From positions 1 to 11,401 of the forward strand of contig CAYNYI010000089.1 of assembly GCA_964401455.1 (NCBI GenBank): DNA of 11,401 nucleotides. The letters run 5' to 3'. The first letter of the stretch is position 1. Each line of letters begins with the position of its first letter. The DNA comes from CAYNYI01 sp964401455. Its GTDB lineage: Bacteria; Fibrobacterota; OXYB2-FULL-49-7; CAYNYI01. A model generated the notes under the pieces. It ran no database searches, was not told where the DNA came from, and saw only the letters and a list, made by a program, of their open reading frames with translations. The position numbers were made by a program, and so were the translations under genes. Of this stretch, positions 1-7,217 are shown in pieces.

Positions 1-74
1 TTGATACAAACTTTTAAAATCAACTGATTGTCCAGTTCACGCTGAAGCAGGACAAGATTTATTAAATGGTCCAT
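1..74 (-). CDS. Possible 5' end of a leftward gene running off the window
   Basis: On the minus strand a frame is open from at least 173 to the window edge. An internal ATG at 74-72 would give a product beginning MDHLINLVLLQRELDNQLI, which resembles the helical start of a coiled-coil protein. An earlier ATG at 173-171 would also fit, but the residues between look less protein-like. No Shine-Dalgarno is visible before either ATG. If real, this gene is divergent from the histidine kinase and the region between them holds both promoters. It cannot coexist comfortably with the plus-strand small ORF at 66-200. Sequence to the left of the window would settle it. Confidence 0.2.
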   Translation of the reverse strand, partial: MDHLINLVLLQRELDNQLILKVCI

Positions 75-189
75 TTTGCTTTGAAGACAGACAACTACAA
101 AACTCTTAAGGCGGAATACGGAAGAGGTGCCCGACTTTTGATTCATAAAGATTTTCTTGTCTGGAACAGTCATCAAAAAAGGATGAATG
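1..189. other. Leader region upstream of the histidine kinase; no confident gene or promoter
   Basis: No convincing -35/-10 pair is visible on either strand, and no tRNA-like or hairpin structure stands out. The only structured element is AAAAAAGGA at 175-183, which serves as the ribosome binding site of the kinase. Two weak open frames occupy the stretch on opposite strands in the same codon register, so at most one of them can be real. Both are listed separately with low confidence. Confidence 0.5.
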
Positions 190-200
190 ATGGACTCTGA
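66..200 (+). CDS. Possible 44-residue small protein overlapping the kinase start
   Basis: ATG at 66 opens a frame that stops with TGA at 198-200, 11 nt inside the kinase gene if that starts at 190. The product begins MVHFALKTDNYKTLKAEY and is basic and soluble-looking, with no membrane segment. I recognise no family. In favour: most codons begin with a purine, and the overlapping stop/start arrangement would allow translational coupling to the kinase. Against: there is no good Shine-Dalgarno before ATG 66 (the nearest purine run, AGGAC at 49-53, is about 12 nt away), and the antisense frame in the same register is also open. It may be chance. Confidence 0.22.
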   Translation: MVHFALKTDNYKTLKAEYGRGARLLIHKDFLVWNSHQKRMNDGL

Positions 201-2148
201 ACAAACAATCCTAATTTTAAAACTGGCTGGAATAGCATTTTGTTTTTTTCTGGGTTTACGTTTGGCATATTTTGGAAGTAGCAATCGAAATACCGCTATC
301 CGGCCGCTTCTTTACTATATTTTTACCATATTTGTATTGTTGGCGTTGTCCATTATTTTTGTATGCACAAACGTGGAAGGTATTACTGAGATTATATTCC
401 GGACAATCCGCAACGGTGCATTATTTTTAGCTTTCTATTTCCTGTTAAAATTTGTACAGTGCTCCGTGAGACCGGAAATGGGGTGTTCTCTGAGGAAACC
501 CTGGATAGTCAAACTTATTTTCTCAGGTTTATTTTTAATATCGGTAGCATACGGAAAAGACAGTTATTTGCCAGAGTCTGCCATTCTAACCGTGTTTACG
601 GTGCTATATACCTTCTTTTGTGTGTATTCCCTAAATGAGTCTTTATACGTTAATTTCAAAGATTTGACAAAACAAAGGATGTTGCTGGCCTTTTTTTCTG
701 TTTTTCCGGTCCTTTGTATTTGGCTCCTTTCTTTCTTGGCTGATACGACCGCAATTGTGAGTGCCGAACTGTTTTTATTAATTACACCTCTCTATTCTAT
801 TTTTTATTTTAAACCGGATCCCGCCATTTTCGGTAAATCAGATGTTCTGAAAAAAATGAACGCACTCAAAGTGATGGAAAATTCTCTTCTGGAAAAAAAG
901 CATTTCGAAGAGATAAAATCACATATATGGGAAATAGTTTCGATTTCCGGACAAAGCAAATCCGATCTGGTAAAGTCTGTTTTAAAGGAATTGAAAAAAT
1001 CATTCGGATTAGACGGGGTCTTTTTCTTTAATCTGGGTGTTACAGATGGAGACTCACTTCACACCATTCTTATTGAAAACGGAGATGAAATTACTACTTT
1101 AGGCGGCGACTCAATAGGAGATAAACTTTTAATTGAGGAAAATTTCTCCCACATAATTTTGAAAAGAGGCTCGGTCTCCGAAAAAGGGGGAAAGATTGCT
1201 GAAAAGCTGTTTCAAAAAAGAGGATATGGATCTGCTCTGATACTGGATGTCCGCGCCGGGTCTGAGCAACGGGGGCTTCTGGTTCTTGCGGACAGGAACA
1301 AGAATAAAAAATGGGATATTCCTTTTGTAAGGATGTGCAAAGAGATTGCAAGCATACTTTCAATCAGAATAAACCAGATTGCCTCTCTCGAAGAAAAGGA
1401 TGCTCTGGCGGACAAGTTAAGACAAAGAGAAAAACTGGAAGCCATAGGTCAGCTTGCGGGGGGCATAGCGCATGATTTTAATAATATCTTGGGAATTATC
1501 ATGGGATTCGCTGAAATGATTTCTCTGAATACTCCGGAAGGCGGTGAAAACAGAAAATTTGTAGACACAATTATTAAATCTGTCAACCGGGCCAGCGGGC
1601 TTACTCATAAGATGCTGACTTTTGCCCGAAAAGGCCGGGAGCAGGTGGTGTGGGTGAATATTCATGAATTGATAAATAATGTTATTATCCTTCTTGAGAA
1701 TTCACTGGATCTTAATATTGAACTTGAAAAAGATTTAAGCGCTAGCGAAGTCTCTATTGAAGGGGATCCGGGGATGCTTCAGAATGCCTTTTTAAATGTG
1801 GCTATAAATTCCAGAGATTCTATTGAAAAAGAAGGACGCATTACCTTTAGTACGCAGGATGTTGAAATAAATGAAAATCAGATGCAGACCGCAAAGGGAG
1901 ATTTCCTTAACGCCGGAAAATATGTCAAAGTAGTCATATCCGACAACGGTTCCGGTATGGACAAGGAAACTGTTGGCAAACTTTTTGAACCTTTCTTTAC
2001 AACAAAAGAAGTCGGGAAAGGTACAGGACTTGGGCTTGCAAGTGTTTACGGCTGTGTGAAGGCGCATAAGGGTGGAATTGAAATTGACTCTGAGCCGGGA
2101 GAAGGTACCTTTTTTATCATGTATTTTCCGGTTACCCGGGAATCCTGA
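190..2148 (+). CDS. Membrane sensor histidine kinase (7TM-like sensor, GAF-like, HisKA, HATPase_c)
   Basis: Predicted transmembrane sensor kinase of a two-component system that autophosphorylates on His and passes phosphate to an unknown regulator. Numbering is from ATG 187. About seven hydrophobic segments lie in residues 8-207 (near 8-28, 40-60, 75-92, 107-122, 131-149, 166-185, 190-207). Residues about 245-395 look like a GAF domain. The H-box is AGGIAHDFNNIL with His429. The ATPase domain follows: N-box around NVAINSRDSI (538-546), G1 box SDNGSGM (585-591), F box EPFFTTKEVG (601-610) and G2 box GKGTGLGLASVYG. ATG 190 is preferred over ATG 187 because AAAAAAGGA ends at 183, leaving 6 nt instead of 3. 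There is no receiver domain and no response-regulator gene nearby, so it is an orphan here. The signal sensed is unknown. The gene ends 6 bp from the oppositely oriented Tad operon. Confidence 0.95.
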   Translation: MDSEQTILILKLAGIAFCFFLGLRLAYFGSSNRNTAIRPLLYYIFTIFVLLALSIIFVCTNVEGITEIIFRTIRNGALFLAFYFLLKFVQCSVRPEMGCSLRKPWIVKLIFSGLFLISVAYGKDSYLPESAILTVFTVLYTFFCVYSLNESLYVNFKDLTKQRMLLAFFSVFPVLCIWLLSFLADTTAIVSAELFLLITPLYSIFYFKPDPAIFGKSDVLKKMNALKVMENSLLEKKHFEEIKSHIWEIVSISGQSKSDLVKSVLKELKKSFGLDGVFFFNLGVTDGDSLHTILIENGDEITTLGGDSIGDKLLIEENFSHIILKRGSVSEKGGKIAEKLFQKRGYGSALILDVRAGSEQRGLLVLADRNKNKKWDIPFVRMCKEIASILSIRINQIASLEEKDALADKLRQREKLEAIGQLAGGIAHDFNNILGIIMGFAEMISLNTPEGGENRKFVDTIIKSVNRASGLTHKMLTFARKGREQVVWVNIHELINNVIILLENSLDLNIELEKDLSASEVSIEGDPGMLQNAFLNVAINSRDSIEKEGRITFSTQDVEINENQMQTAKGDFLNAGKYVKVVISDNGSGMDKETVGKLFEPFFTTKEVGKGTGLGLASVYGCVKAHKGGIEIDSEPGEGTFFIMYFPVTRES

Positions 2149-2154
2149 TAATTT

Positions 2155-3003
2155 TCAACGGTATTTCCGCAGTTTTATTTTTGATTTTCTGTGAAGCGTA
2201 CTAAGAGAATCGGGAAGCAGCTTTATTATCATTTCCCAGAGCCTGCGGGCTTTTTCGATATTTCCCGCGTCTAATTCCAGGCTTAAAGATTCCGAATATA
2301 ATTTCTGTGCCAGGGAAGCCCTTTTCCTGTTGTCTTCTGATAAGGAATCCTTTTCGCTGAAAGATTTCGAGAGAGATGTTTTATAAGTTTTGATTTTTCC
2401 GCTAGACATTGGCTTGTGTTTTTTTTTCGGGAGATTAGACTTTTCAGGGCGCTTTTTTGAAATTTTCACGATTCTTTTCTTTTCAATATTTTTTTTTATT
2501 TCATTTTTTTCTAAAGCTTCCAGCGCTTTTAACGCTTCATGACTGGCCGGATAAAAAACAAATATGCTCTCTATAAGTTCTTTTGCTTTTTTTGTTTTTC
2601 CGTTATTATAAACCATAGCTGACTTTTTAAGTATATCTCTGACTTTCATCCTTCGCCTAATTAAGGCTTTTGTCCTCAATTCCGGTAAAAACGTACAAGT
2701 CGGAAATACCTGGGCGCATGAATCTATAAAAAATAGAGCAACATAATAGTTATGTGAATTTATCAAAGAATCGGCGTGTGATTTTATTAAATGCATTTCC
2801 ATCTCTTTTTCCCGGGGAAGTTTTATAACTTTTAAATGAATGGCTATAAAAAGGCAAAGGAGTACTGCTGCGGCCGATAAAACGGGTTTTATTTTTTTCT
2901 TAATTCCTTTTGAGTTCGGATGAACTTCTGTGAGGGGCAAGCTAACAGTATCGAAGTCTCTGGTATCTTCTTCATTATTCTGTGTGTCAATATTTAGCGA
3001 CAT
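2155..3003 (-). CDS. Membrane-anchored TPR-like protein, last gene of the Tad operon
   Basis: This 282-residue protein has a hydrophilic N-terminus, one membrane segment at about 39-57 preceded by a basic stretch (KGIKKKIK), and a large domain that is probably periplasmic. Residues 80-165 and 230-272 form helical pairs with TPR-like spacing (for example AKELIESIFVFYPASHEAL and the YSES...ARRLWEMIIKLLPDS region). A very Lys-rich linker at about 168-220 joins them. Tad loci commonly carry a TPR protein (TadD), so this may fill that role, but TadD is usually a lipoprotein and this one has no lipobox, so the match is by architecture and position only. The start lies 2 nt after the stop of the FHA gene with no obvious Shine-Dalgarno, suggesting translational coupling. 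It is the last gene of the operon. Confidence 0.75.
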   Translation of the reverse strand: MSLNIDTQNNEEDTRDFDTVSLPLTEVHPNSKGIKKKIKPVLSAAAVLLCLFIAIHLKVIKLPREKEMEMHLIKSHADSLINSHNYYVALFFIDSCAQVFPTCTFLPELRTKALIRRRMKVRDILKKSAMVYNNGKTKKAKELIESIFVFYPASHEALKALEALEKNEIKKNIEKKRIVKISKKRPEKSNLPKKKHKPMSSGKIKTYKTSLSKSFSEKDSLSEDNRKRASLAQKLYSESLSLELDAGNIEKARRLWEMIIKLLPDSLSTLHRKSKIKLRKYR

Positions 3004-3005
3004 TT

Positions 3006-3851
3006 TCAGTAATGCTTTCTAAGGGCTTTGAGCTGCCTGTCGGCCGCGAGGTACCGTTTGTCAGATTTATCCGAGAAATAGGACTTTATTATTACCATCG
3101 ACCGCATTGCCGATAATAGTGAAGACTTGTTTCCCAGTTCCCGGTATTTCCTGTATTCGAGAGCGGCCCTTGCCGCCAGTGTGGTAATAATTGAGTCTGT
3201 AACCGCTTCGCTTAATTCAATCATTAATTTGAGACTGTCTGACCAGCCGGGTTTCCTTGAGTATTCCCGGATAAACCCTGCGGATTTTCTGAAGGATATT
3301 GATGCAAGATTCAAGTTTCTAGGATTTATGGTTTTTTCTCTGAAGTACCGGCATCCTGACAAAAAGGTTATTCTGGCTTTTTTGACAGACTCGGCCGGAG
3401 GCTCTCCTATTATAGTCGGTGTGTACGAAATAGTATTAGAAGGCCTTATAAAGTCTTTTTCCCGTAAAGGTTTTTTAGCTTTTCCGCTTCGCAAAAGGAA
3501 AAAGCCGACAATGAAAACGGATAATAGAGAAAATGTTAAGATTTTAATAGGTTTTTTGCTCTCCGGACTGTTTCTGCAGGTTATATTAAGACTTCCGATA
3601 CCTATTGTTATTCCTGGTTTGACTCTTATGCATTTTTTATCTGTTTTTTTCCCATTAAGGGTTAAAATTGCCCGGCCTGTATTCTTGTAAAATAACGCGT
3701 TGCCTTTAACCCTGAAATGTCCCTGGTTACGGGATATTTCAGGGCTTTGCAGAATAATATCCGGCATTGCGCCGCCCGAAGGCCTGCCGGCCGTATAGTT
3801 TCCGTTTTTAAGTAAAAGCTCTTCTGTTTCTGTTATTAAGGTAACCGGCAT
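3006..3851 (-). CDS. Membrane FHA-domain protein in the Tad operon
   Basis: Bitopic protein of 281 residues. An N-terminal FHA domain spans about 1-95 and is followed by one membrane segment at 104-121 and a helical C-terminal half that is probably periplasmic. FHA landmarks: GR at 22-23, SRNQG at 40-44 and LNG at 65-67. Compared with the usual SRxH pattern the His is replaced by Gln43, so phosphothreonine binding is plausible but not assured. The gene overlaps the 3' end of the DUF192-like gene by 16 nt and has AGGG 7 nt before its ATG. It shares the layout 'cytoplasmic N-terminus, one membrane segment, helical outer part' with the next gene. By context it may dock the FHA-bearing pilus ATPase or link the platform to the periplasm; that is inference. 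No kinase or phosphatase is encoded nearby. Confidence 0.85.
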   Translation of the reverse strand: MPVTLITETEELLLKNGNYTAGRPSGGAMPDIILQSPEISRNQGHFRVKGNALFYKNTGRAILTLNGKKTDKKCIRVKPGITIGIGSLNITCRNSPESKKPIKILTFSLLSVFIVGFFLLRSGKAKKPLREKDFIRPSNTISYTPTIIGEPPAESVKKARITFLSGCRYFREKTINPRNLNLASISFRKSAGFIREYSRKPGWSDSLKLMIELSEAVTDSIITTLAARAALEYRKYRELGNKSSLLSAMRSMVIIKSYFSDKSDKRYLAADRQLKALRKHY

Positions 3852-4189
3852 CTTGTTTCCCTGATTTCTAAAGAGTCACCTTTTTTAAGGAAATTCGGCA
3901 TAGTTCTCATTTCGGCACAGTAAATCGATTCCTTAGGGCAGTAAGCCGTTCTCGCAGGTTTAATCTTTTTTTTAATTCCGATAATTTTTAAATTAATATC
4001 CAGAAAAAAAATGTCCGTTCTTGCGGTTGTAAAAAAAGTATGAATTGCCCTTGTCCTTAGCAGCCAGCACCAATTAGGTCGTTTTTTTAAAGGTATTGTC
4101 ATGCCGGCAAGTTTACCGAAAAAACCGTTTCTTATAAAAACCCTTTCGGCTACCAATCCTCCTCCTTTAAGAATTAGTTCTCTATTCAC
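3836..4189 (-). CDS. DUF192-like protein in the Tad operon
   Basis: This 117-residue protein matches the DUF192 pattern seen beside many Tad loci. FFGKLAGM (residues 23-30) corresponds to the family's 'R..GL.gr' segment, AIHTFFTTARTDIFFLD (48-64) to 'vHTf.Mr.pIDvvFLD', and the IKKKIKPAR stretch follows. The Met usually found after HTF is replaced here. The family's biochemical role is not known to me. It has no signal peptide or lipobox, unlike many DUF192 proteins. The start is GTG (4189-4187): its GTGA overlaps the tadC stop, and a GGAGGAGG run ends 3 nt before the GTG, which strongly supports it. The 3' end overlaps the FHA gene by 16 nt. Confidence 0.8.
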   Translation of the reverse strand: MNRELILKGGGLVAERVFIRNGFFGKLAGMTIPLKKRPNWCWLLRTRAIHTFFTTARTDIFFLDINLKIIGIKKKIKPARTAYCPKESIYCAEMRTMPNFLKKGDSLEIRETRCRLP

Positions 4190-5019
4190 AGGCCTCCTCC
4201 GCTAAGTATTCTTTGTACTACCGGACCGAGCAGTATTATAAAAGCGGATGGGAAAATAAATAAAGCCAAAGGCAGCAGCATTTTTACCGGTGCTTCTGCC
4301 GCGGCTTTTTCTGCGGCCCTGAATCGGGAATTTCTCAGACCCTCTGATTTTGCAGTTAATATTTTTGAGAGGGATATTCCTGTTTTCTGTTGGCGTCTGA
4401 ATGAGTTTAATATTGAAGAGATTTCCGGGAACGCTGTTTCTTCCGAATGCCTTTGTAATACTTTTTCAGCCGGAATGCCTTCTTTTATTTCGTTAACAAT
4501 GGAATTAAAGCTGATTGAAACCGGACTTTTTGCGTTTGATTTGTGAATTTCAACGATCGAAGAGTATAAATCCATGCCGCACCCCGTACAAAGCTTCAGA
4601 AGATCTAGGTAATCAGGAAGAGATGTGAGAAATATCTGTCTTTTTTCTTTATATTTGTTTCGGAGCAGAATGTACGGTGTTGAGGCAATAATAATTCCGG
4701 CAATAGATGAGATGGTTTTGCTGCCTGTCCAGATATATACCGATAAAATTGCAAAAGAGGCGGAAAAAGCACAAAAAGAATGAAACTGCTCCGCCTTAAC
4801 CCTACTTTTACTAAAAACGGCCTTTAGTTCAGGAGTTAAACGGGGAAGAAATACAGCATGCTTAAAAACCGGAAGTAAAAAACTTGAGAGCAATCTTATT
4901 ATTGCGGCAAGATTTCGGTTGCTTTTATTCAGAAGGGGGGCGCGGGAATAAAGAGTCAATAAAGCGTCGGAAACTCTATGCAGAAATATCCATAATAAGC
5001 TGTAATAAATAAATGGCAT
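4186..5019 (-). CDS. tadC: TadC, inner-membrane platform protein of the Tad pilus
   Basis: Type II secretion F-domain protein of 277 residues, one of the two polytopic platform proteins that work with TadA. The typical TadC C-terminus is clear: RRQQKTGISLSKIL (208-221), then EKAAAEAPVKMLLPLALF running into the last membrane segment (247-270). Further hydrophobic segments lie near 85-95 and 103-118. LPDYLDLLKLCTGCGMD (134-150) is the usual 'lpd.ldll......G' segment but carries an unusual CxxCG. Start choice: ATG 5019 has AAAGG 7 nt upstream and begins 2 nt after the tadB stop. An in-frame ATG at 5061 would overlap tadB by 40 nt and adds 14 polar residues, so it is less likely. The stop overlaps the next start. 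Confidence 0.93.
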   Translation of the reverse strand: MPFIYYSLLWIFLHRVSDALLTLYSRAPLLNKSNRNLAAIIRLLSSFLLPVFKHAVFLPRLTPELKAVFSKSRVKAEQFHSFCAFSASFAILSVYIWTGSKTISSIAGIIIASTPYILLRNKYKEKRQIFLTSLPDYLDLLKLCTGCGMDLYSSIVEIHKSNAKSPVSISFNSIVNEIKEGIPAEKVLQRHSEETAFPEISSILNSFRRQQKTGISLSKILTAKSEGLRNSRFRAAEKAAAEAPVKMLLPLALFIFPSAFIILLGPVVQRILSGGGL

Positions 5020-5021
5020 GT

Positions 5022-5768
5022 TTAAACCTTTATAGCTGAAATTTTCTTTATCATAAACCATCCCATTGTTTCAAGCAGAATTATTGCCGCTATAAGAATC
5101 TTTCCCGTTAAGGACTTAATGAATTCAATTATCAGGTCAGGATCAATTATAAACATCGCGGCGCAAAGAAGAGGAGGTATCAATATCAGGAATACTCCCT
5201 GAAGGCGTCCTTGTGAAGTTGATGAGTCTATCTTTTCCTCCATCTGTTGTCTAAGCCTTATTGTCTCAGCGGTTTTTTCCGTAATACCTGCCACAGGTCC
5301 ACCGGTTTTTTCAGCAATACTGAGAACTGTTGAATACAGTACTATATCTTCTGAACATTTATTTTCGCCGTATTTCCGTATTGCCTGAGAAAGAGATAAT
5401 CCCGATTCCTGTAAAAAGAGTATCTCTGAAACAAAATCCCTTGATATACCTGTTTCTGTCAATAGAGACGTTCTGAAAGATTGCTCGAGGCCCTGTCCGG
5501 TTTTGATCGCTTCGGAGATATTATCCAGAATATCCGGAAAAGCGAGAAGGAGCTTTTTACGGATATTCTTTTTTCTGTTCCTTTTTGGTATTTTGGAAAT
5601 CCACAAAAGCATAGCCGGTAGAAATGCCCATACTTTACCGCTTACCATATAAAAAAGGAGTGCGGAACCCGCGCTAAGAGGAAGAGGACGTAGTATCGTT
5701 TCAGGCGGCAACTTCTGTGCTAAAGAATAGACGCATACGGCAAGTATTGCAAATAAGATAAAAAGCAT
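5022..5768 (-). CDS. tadB: TadB, inner-membrane platform protein of the Tad pilus
   Basis: Polytopic protein of 248 residues with a type II secretion F domain; it pairs with TadC to form the platform on which TadA acts. Hydrophobic segments lie at about 1-17, 32-57, 191-208 and 222-239. The cytoplasmic core has the family motif FPDILDNISEAIKTGQGLEQ (77-96), followed by EKTGGPVAGI and the basic stretch RLRQQMEEKI near 171-180. Its ATG directly abuts the TAG stop of tadA with no spacer and only a weak purine run upstream, so it is probably translated by coupling. Slightly short for the family (often near 300), with the shortening in the N-terminal half. Confidence 0.93.
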   Translation of the reverse strand: MLFILFAILAVCVYSLAQKLPPETILRPLPLSAGSALLFYMVSGKVWAFLPAMLLWISKIPKRNRKKNIRKKLLLAFPDILDNISEAIKTGQGLEQSFRTSLLTETGISRDFVSEILFLQESGLSLSQAIRKYGENKCSEDIVLYSTVLSIAEKTGGPVAGITEKTAETIRLRQQMEEKIDSSTSQGRLQGVFLILIPPLLCAAMFIIDPDLIIEFIKSLTGKILIAAIILLETMGWFMIKKISAIKV

Positions 5769-7217
5769 CTAATTAATTATCCCGGATTTAATAAATCCTT
5801 TGTCTTTTTCATAGCGGAAAAGGTCCTGCATGCTTATAACATCACCCTCCATCCCCTGTATTGATGTAATGCTTACAATCTTTCGTTTTCCTCCGGAAAT
5901 CCGGTTCTGCTGGATTATTATATCGATAGCTGATGTTATCTGTCTGAGGACTGCGGTAAGCGGTATTTTAAATCCTGACATAAGTACCATTGTGGATAAT
6001 CTGTCAACCATATCACGGGGAGTATTAGCATGTCCCGTTGTCAGCGAGCCGTCATGCCCGGTATTCATTGCCTGGAGCATATCCAAGGCCTCGGCTCCCC
6101 GGCATTCTCCGACTATTATGCGGTCCGGACGCATTCGCAGGGCATTTTTCACAAGATCTCTTACAGAGACTTCTCCGGAGCCTTCCGGGTTTGGGGATCT
6201 TGTTTCAAGCGCTACAACATGTTCCTGCATCAGGTTAAGTTCGGCGGCGTCTTCTATCGTTACAATCCTTTCTCCTCCGGGGATAAAAGATGACAATACA
6301 TTTAAAAGCGTAGTCTTGCCTGACCCGGTTCCTCCTGAAACCAAAATGTTTTTTCTGTTTTGTACGCTTTTTGAAAGGAAATCAGCCATCTCTTTATTAA
6401 GAGATCCAAATTGAAGAAGATCATCTATTTTCAGCGGTTTCGATGAGAATTTGCGTACGGTCAAACATGGGCCGCAAAGGGCGAGAGGAGGTATTACCGC
6501 GTTTATTCTTGAACCGTCCGGCAGTCTGGCGTCTGCCATAGGTGAACTTTCGTCTATTCTCCGGCCAAGAGGTGAGAGAATCCTTCGTATTGTGTTAATC
6601 ATTTGATCGCTGTCGGCGAAAAATAAACCGCTGCTCTCAAGCTTCCCTGATTTTTCTATAAATATCCGGTCTGGTCCGTTTACCATAATTTCGGAAATTT
6701 CCGGGTTTTCAAGGAGTTCTTCCAGCGGGCCAAAACCGATTATCATTTTCAGCAGAATGTTTTTCATTCTACTAAATTTTTTATTTCCAAGAAATAAAGG
6801 CAGCAGGACTTCATTAATGCTTTCTGATACTTTTTCATCACTACTGCCGGAGTATTCTTTTTTTTTGAGATGTTCTATGACTTTTTTATATAATTCGCGT
6901 ATGCTTTCTTTTTCTTTGTCAGAATAAAAGTCCACTATTTGCAGTTTGCATTTGCATCCACCGAAAGATATTTCCTCACCGGAATTAAGGATGGCGCTTT
7001 TTATTCTTTCTTTTCCGATAAATGTTCCATGTCGGCTTTCGAGGTCTTTTACGGTGATCTTATTTCCTGATTCAAAAAGTTCGGCATGATTTCTTGAAAC
7101 GGTGGGATGGGGGAGGTGGAATCCCGAAGAGGAAGAACGTCCCAGGAACAGCTTTTTGCCTTCTCCCGTGAGTTTTTGTTCTTTACCTTTTTCGTCTTTG
7201 AAGGTGAGTATTATCAA
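5769..7217 (-). CDS. tadA: TadA/CpaF pilus assembly ATPase with N-terminal FHA domain
   Basis: Hexameric secretion ATPase (type II/IV family) that powers Flp pilus assembly on the cytoplasmic face. Residues 1-95 form an FHA domain with LGR (25-27), SRNH (41-44) and SRHGTF (61-66), the residues expected for phosphothreonine binding except that the Asn of 'S.NGT' is His63. The CpaF core follows: GFGPLEELL (161-169), the MVNGPDRIFIE segment, Walker A GGTGSGKT (295-302), Asp box TIEDAAEL, Walker B-type RIIVGECRG (Glu371) and His box TGHANTP (394-400). The start is TTG (7217-7215), supported by GGAG 5 nt upstream and by the TTGA overlap with the secretin stop. Standard CpaF proteins lack an FHA domain. 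A CGPC sequence (248-251) replaces the usual GPT-type residues and is unexplained. Confidence 0.96.
   Translation of the reverse strand: MIILTFKDEKGKEQKLTGEGKKLFLGRSSSSGFHLPHPTVSRNHAELFESGNKITVKDLESRHGTFIGKERIKSAILNSGEEISFGGCKCKLQIVDFYSDKEKESIRELYKKVIEHLKKKEYSGSSDEKVSESINEVLLPLFLGNKKFSRMKNILLKMIIGFGPLEELLENPEISEIMVNGPDRIFIEKSGKLESSGLFFADSDQMINTIRRILSPLGRRIDESSPMADARLPDGSRINAVIPPLALCGPCLTVRKFSSKPLKIDDLLQFGSLNKEMADFLSKSVQNRKNILVSGGTGSGKTTLLNVLSSFIPGGERIVTIEDAAELNLMQEHVVALETRSPNPEGSGEVSVRDLVKNALRMRPDRIIVGECRGAEALDMLQAMNTGHDGSLTTGHANTPRDMVDRLSTMVLMSGFKIPLTAVLRQITSAIDIIIQQNRISGGKRKIVSITSIQGMEGDVISMQDLFRYEKDKGFIKSGIIN

Noticed and set aside
5..109. Plus-strand open frame without an initiator, between stops at 2-4 and 107-109
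   Set aside because: It contains no ATG, GTG or TTG codon in frame and is preceded by a stop, so it cannot be the tail of an upstream gene.
3127..3690. 187-codon open frame on the plus strand opposite the membrane FHA gene
   Set aside because: Antisense shadow; the minus-strand frame has FHA motifs and overlaps its operon neighbours properly, while this frame has no ribosome binding site or known motif.
5020..5061. Longer tadC starting at ATG 5061
   Set aside because: It would overlap tadB by 40 nt; ATG 5019 has AAAGG at 7-nt spacing and starts just after the tadB stop.
5830..6414. 194-codon open frame on the plus strand opposite tadA
   Set aside because: It is the antisense shadow of the tadA ATPase core, which has clear Walker and His boxes on the other strand; it has no recognisable domain.
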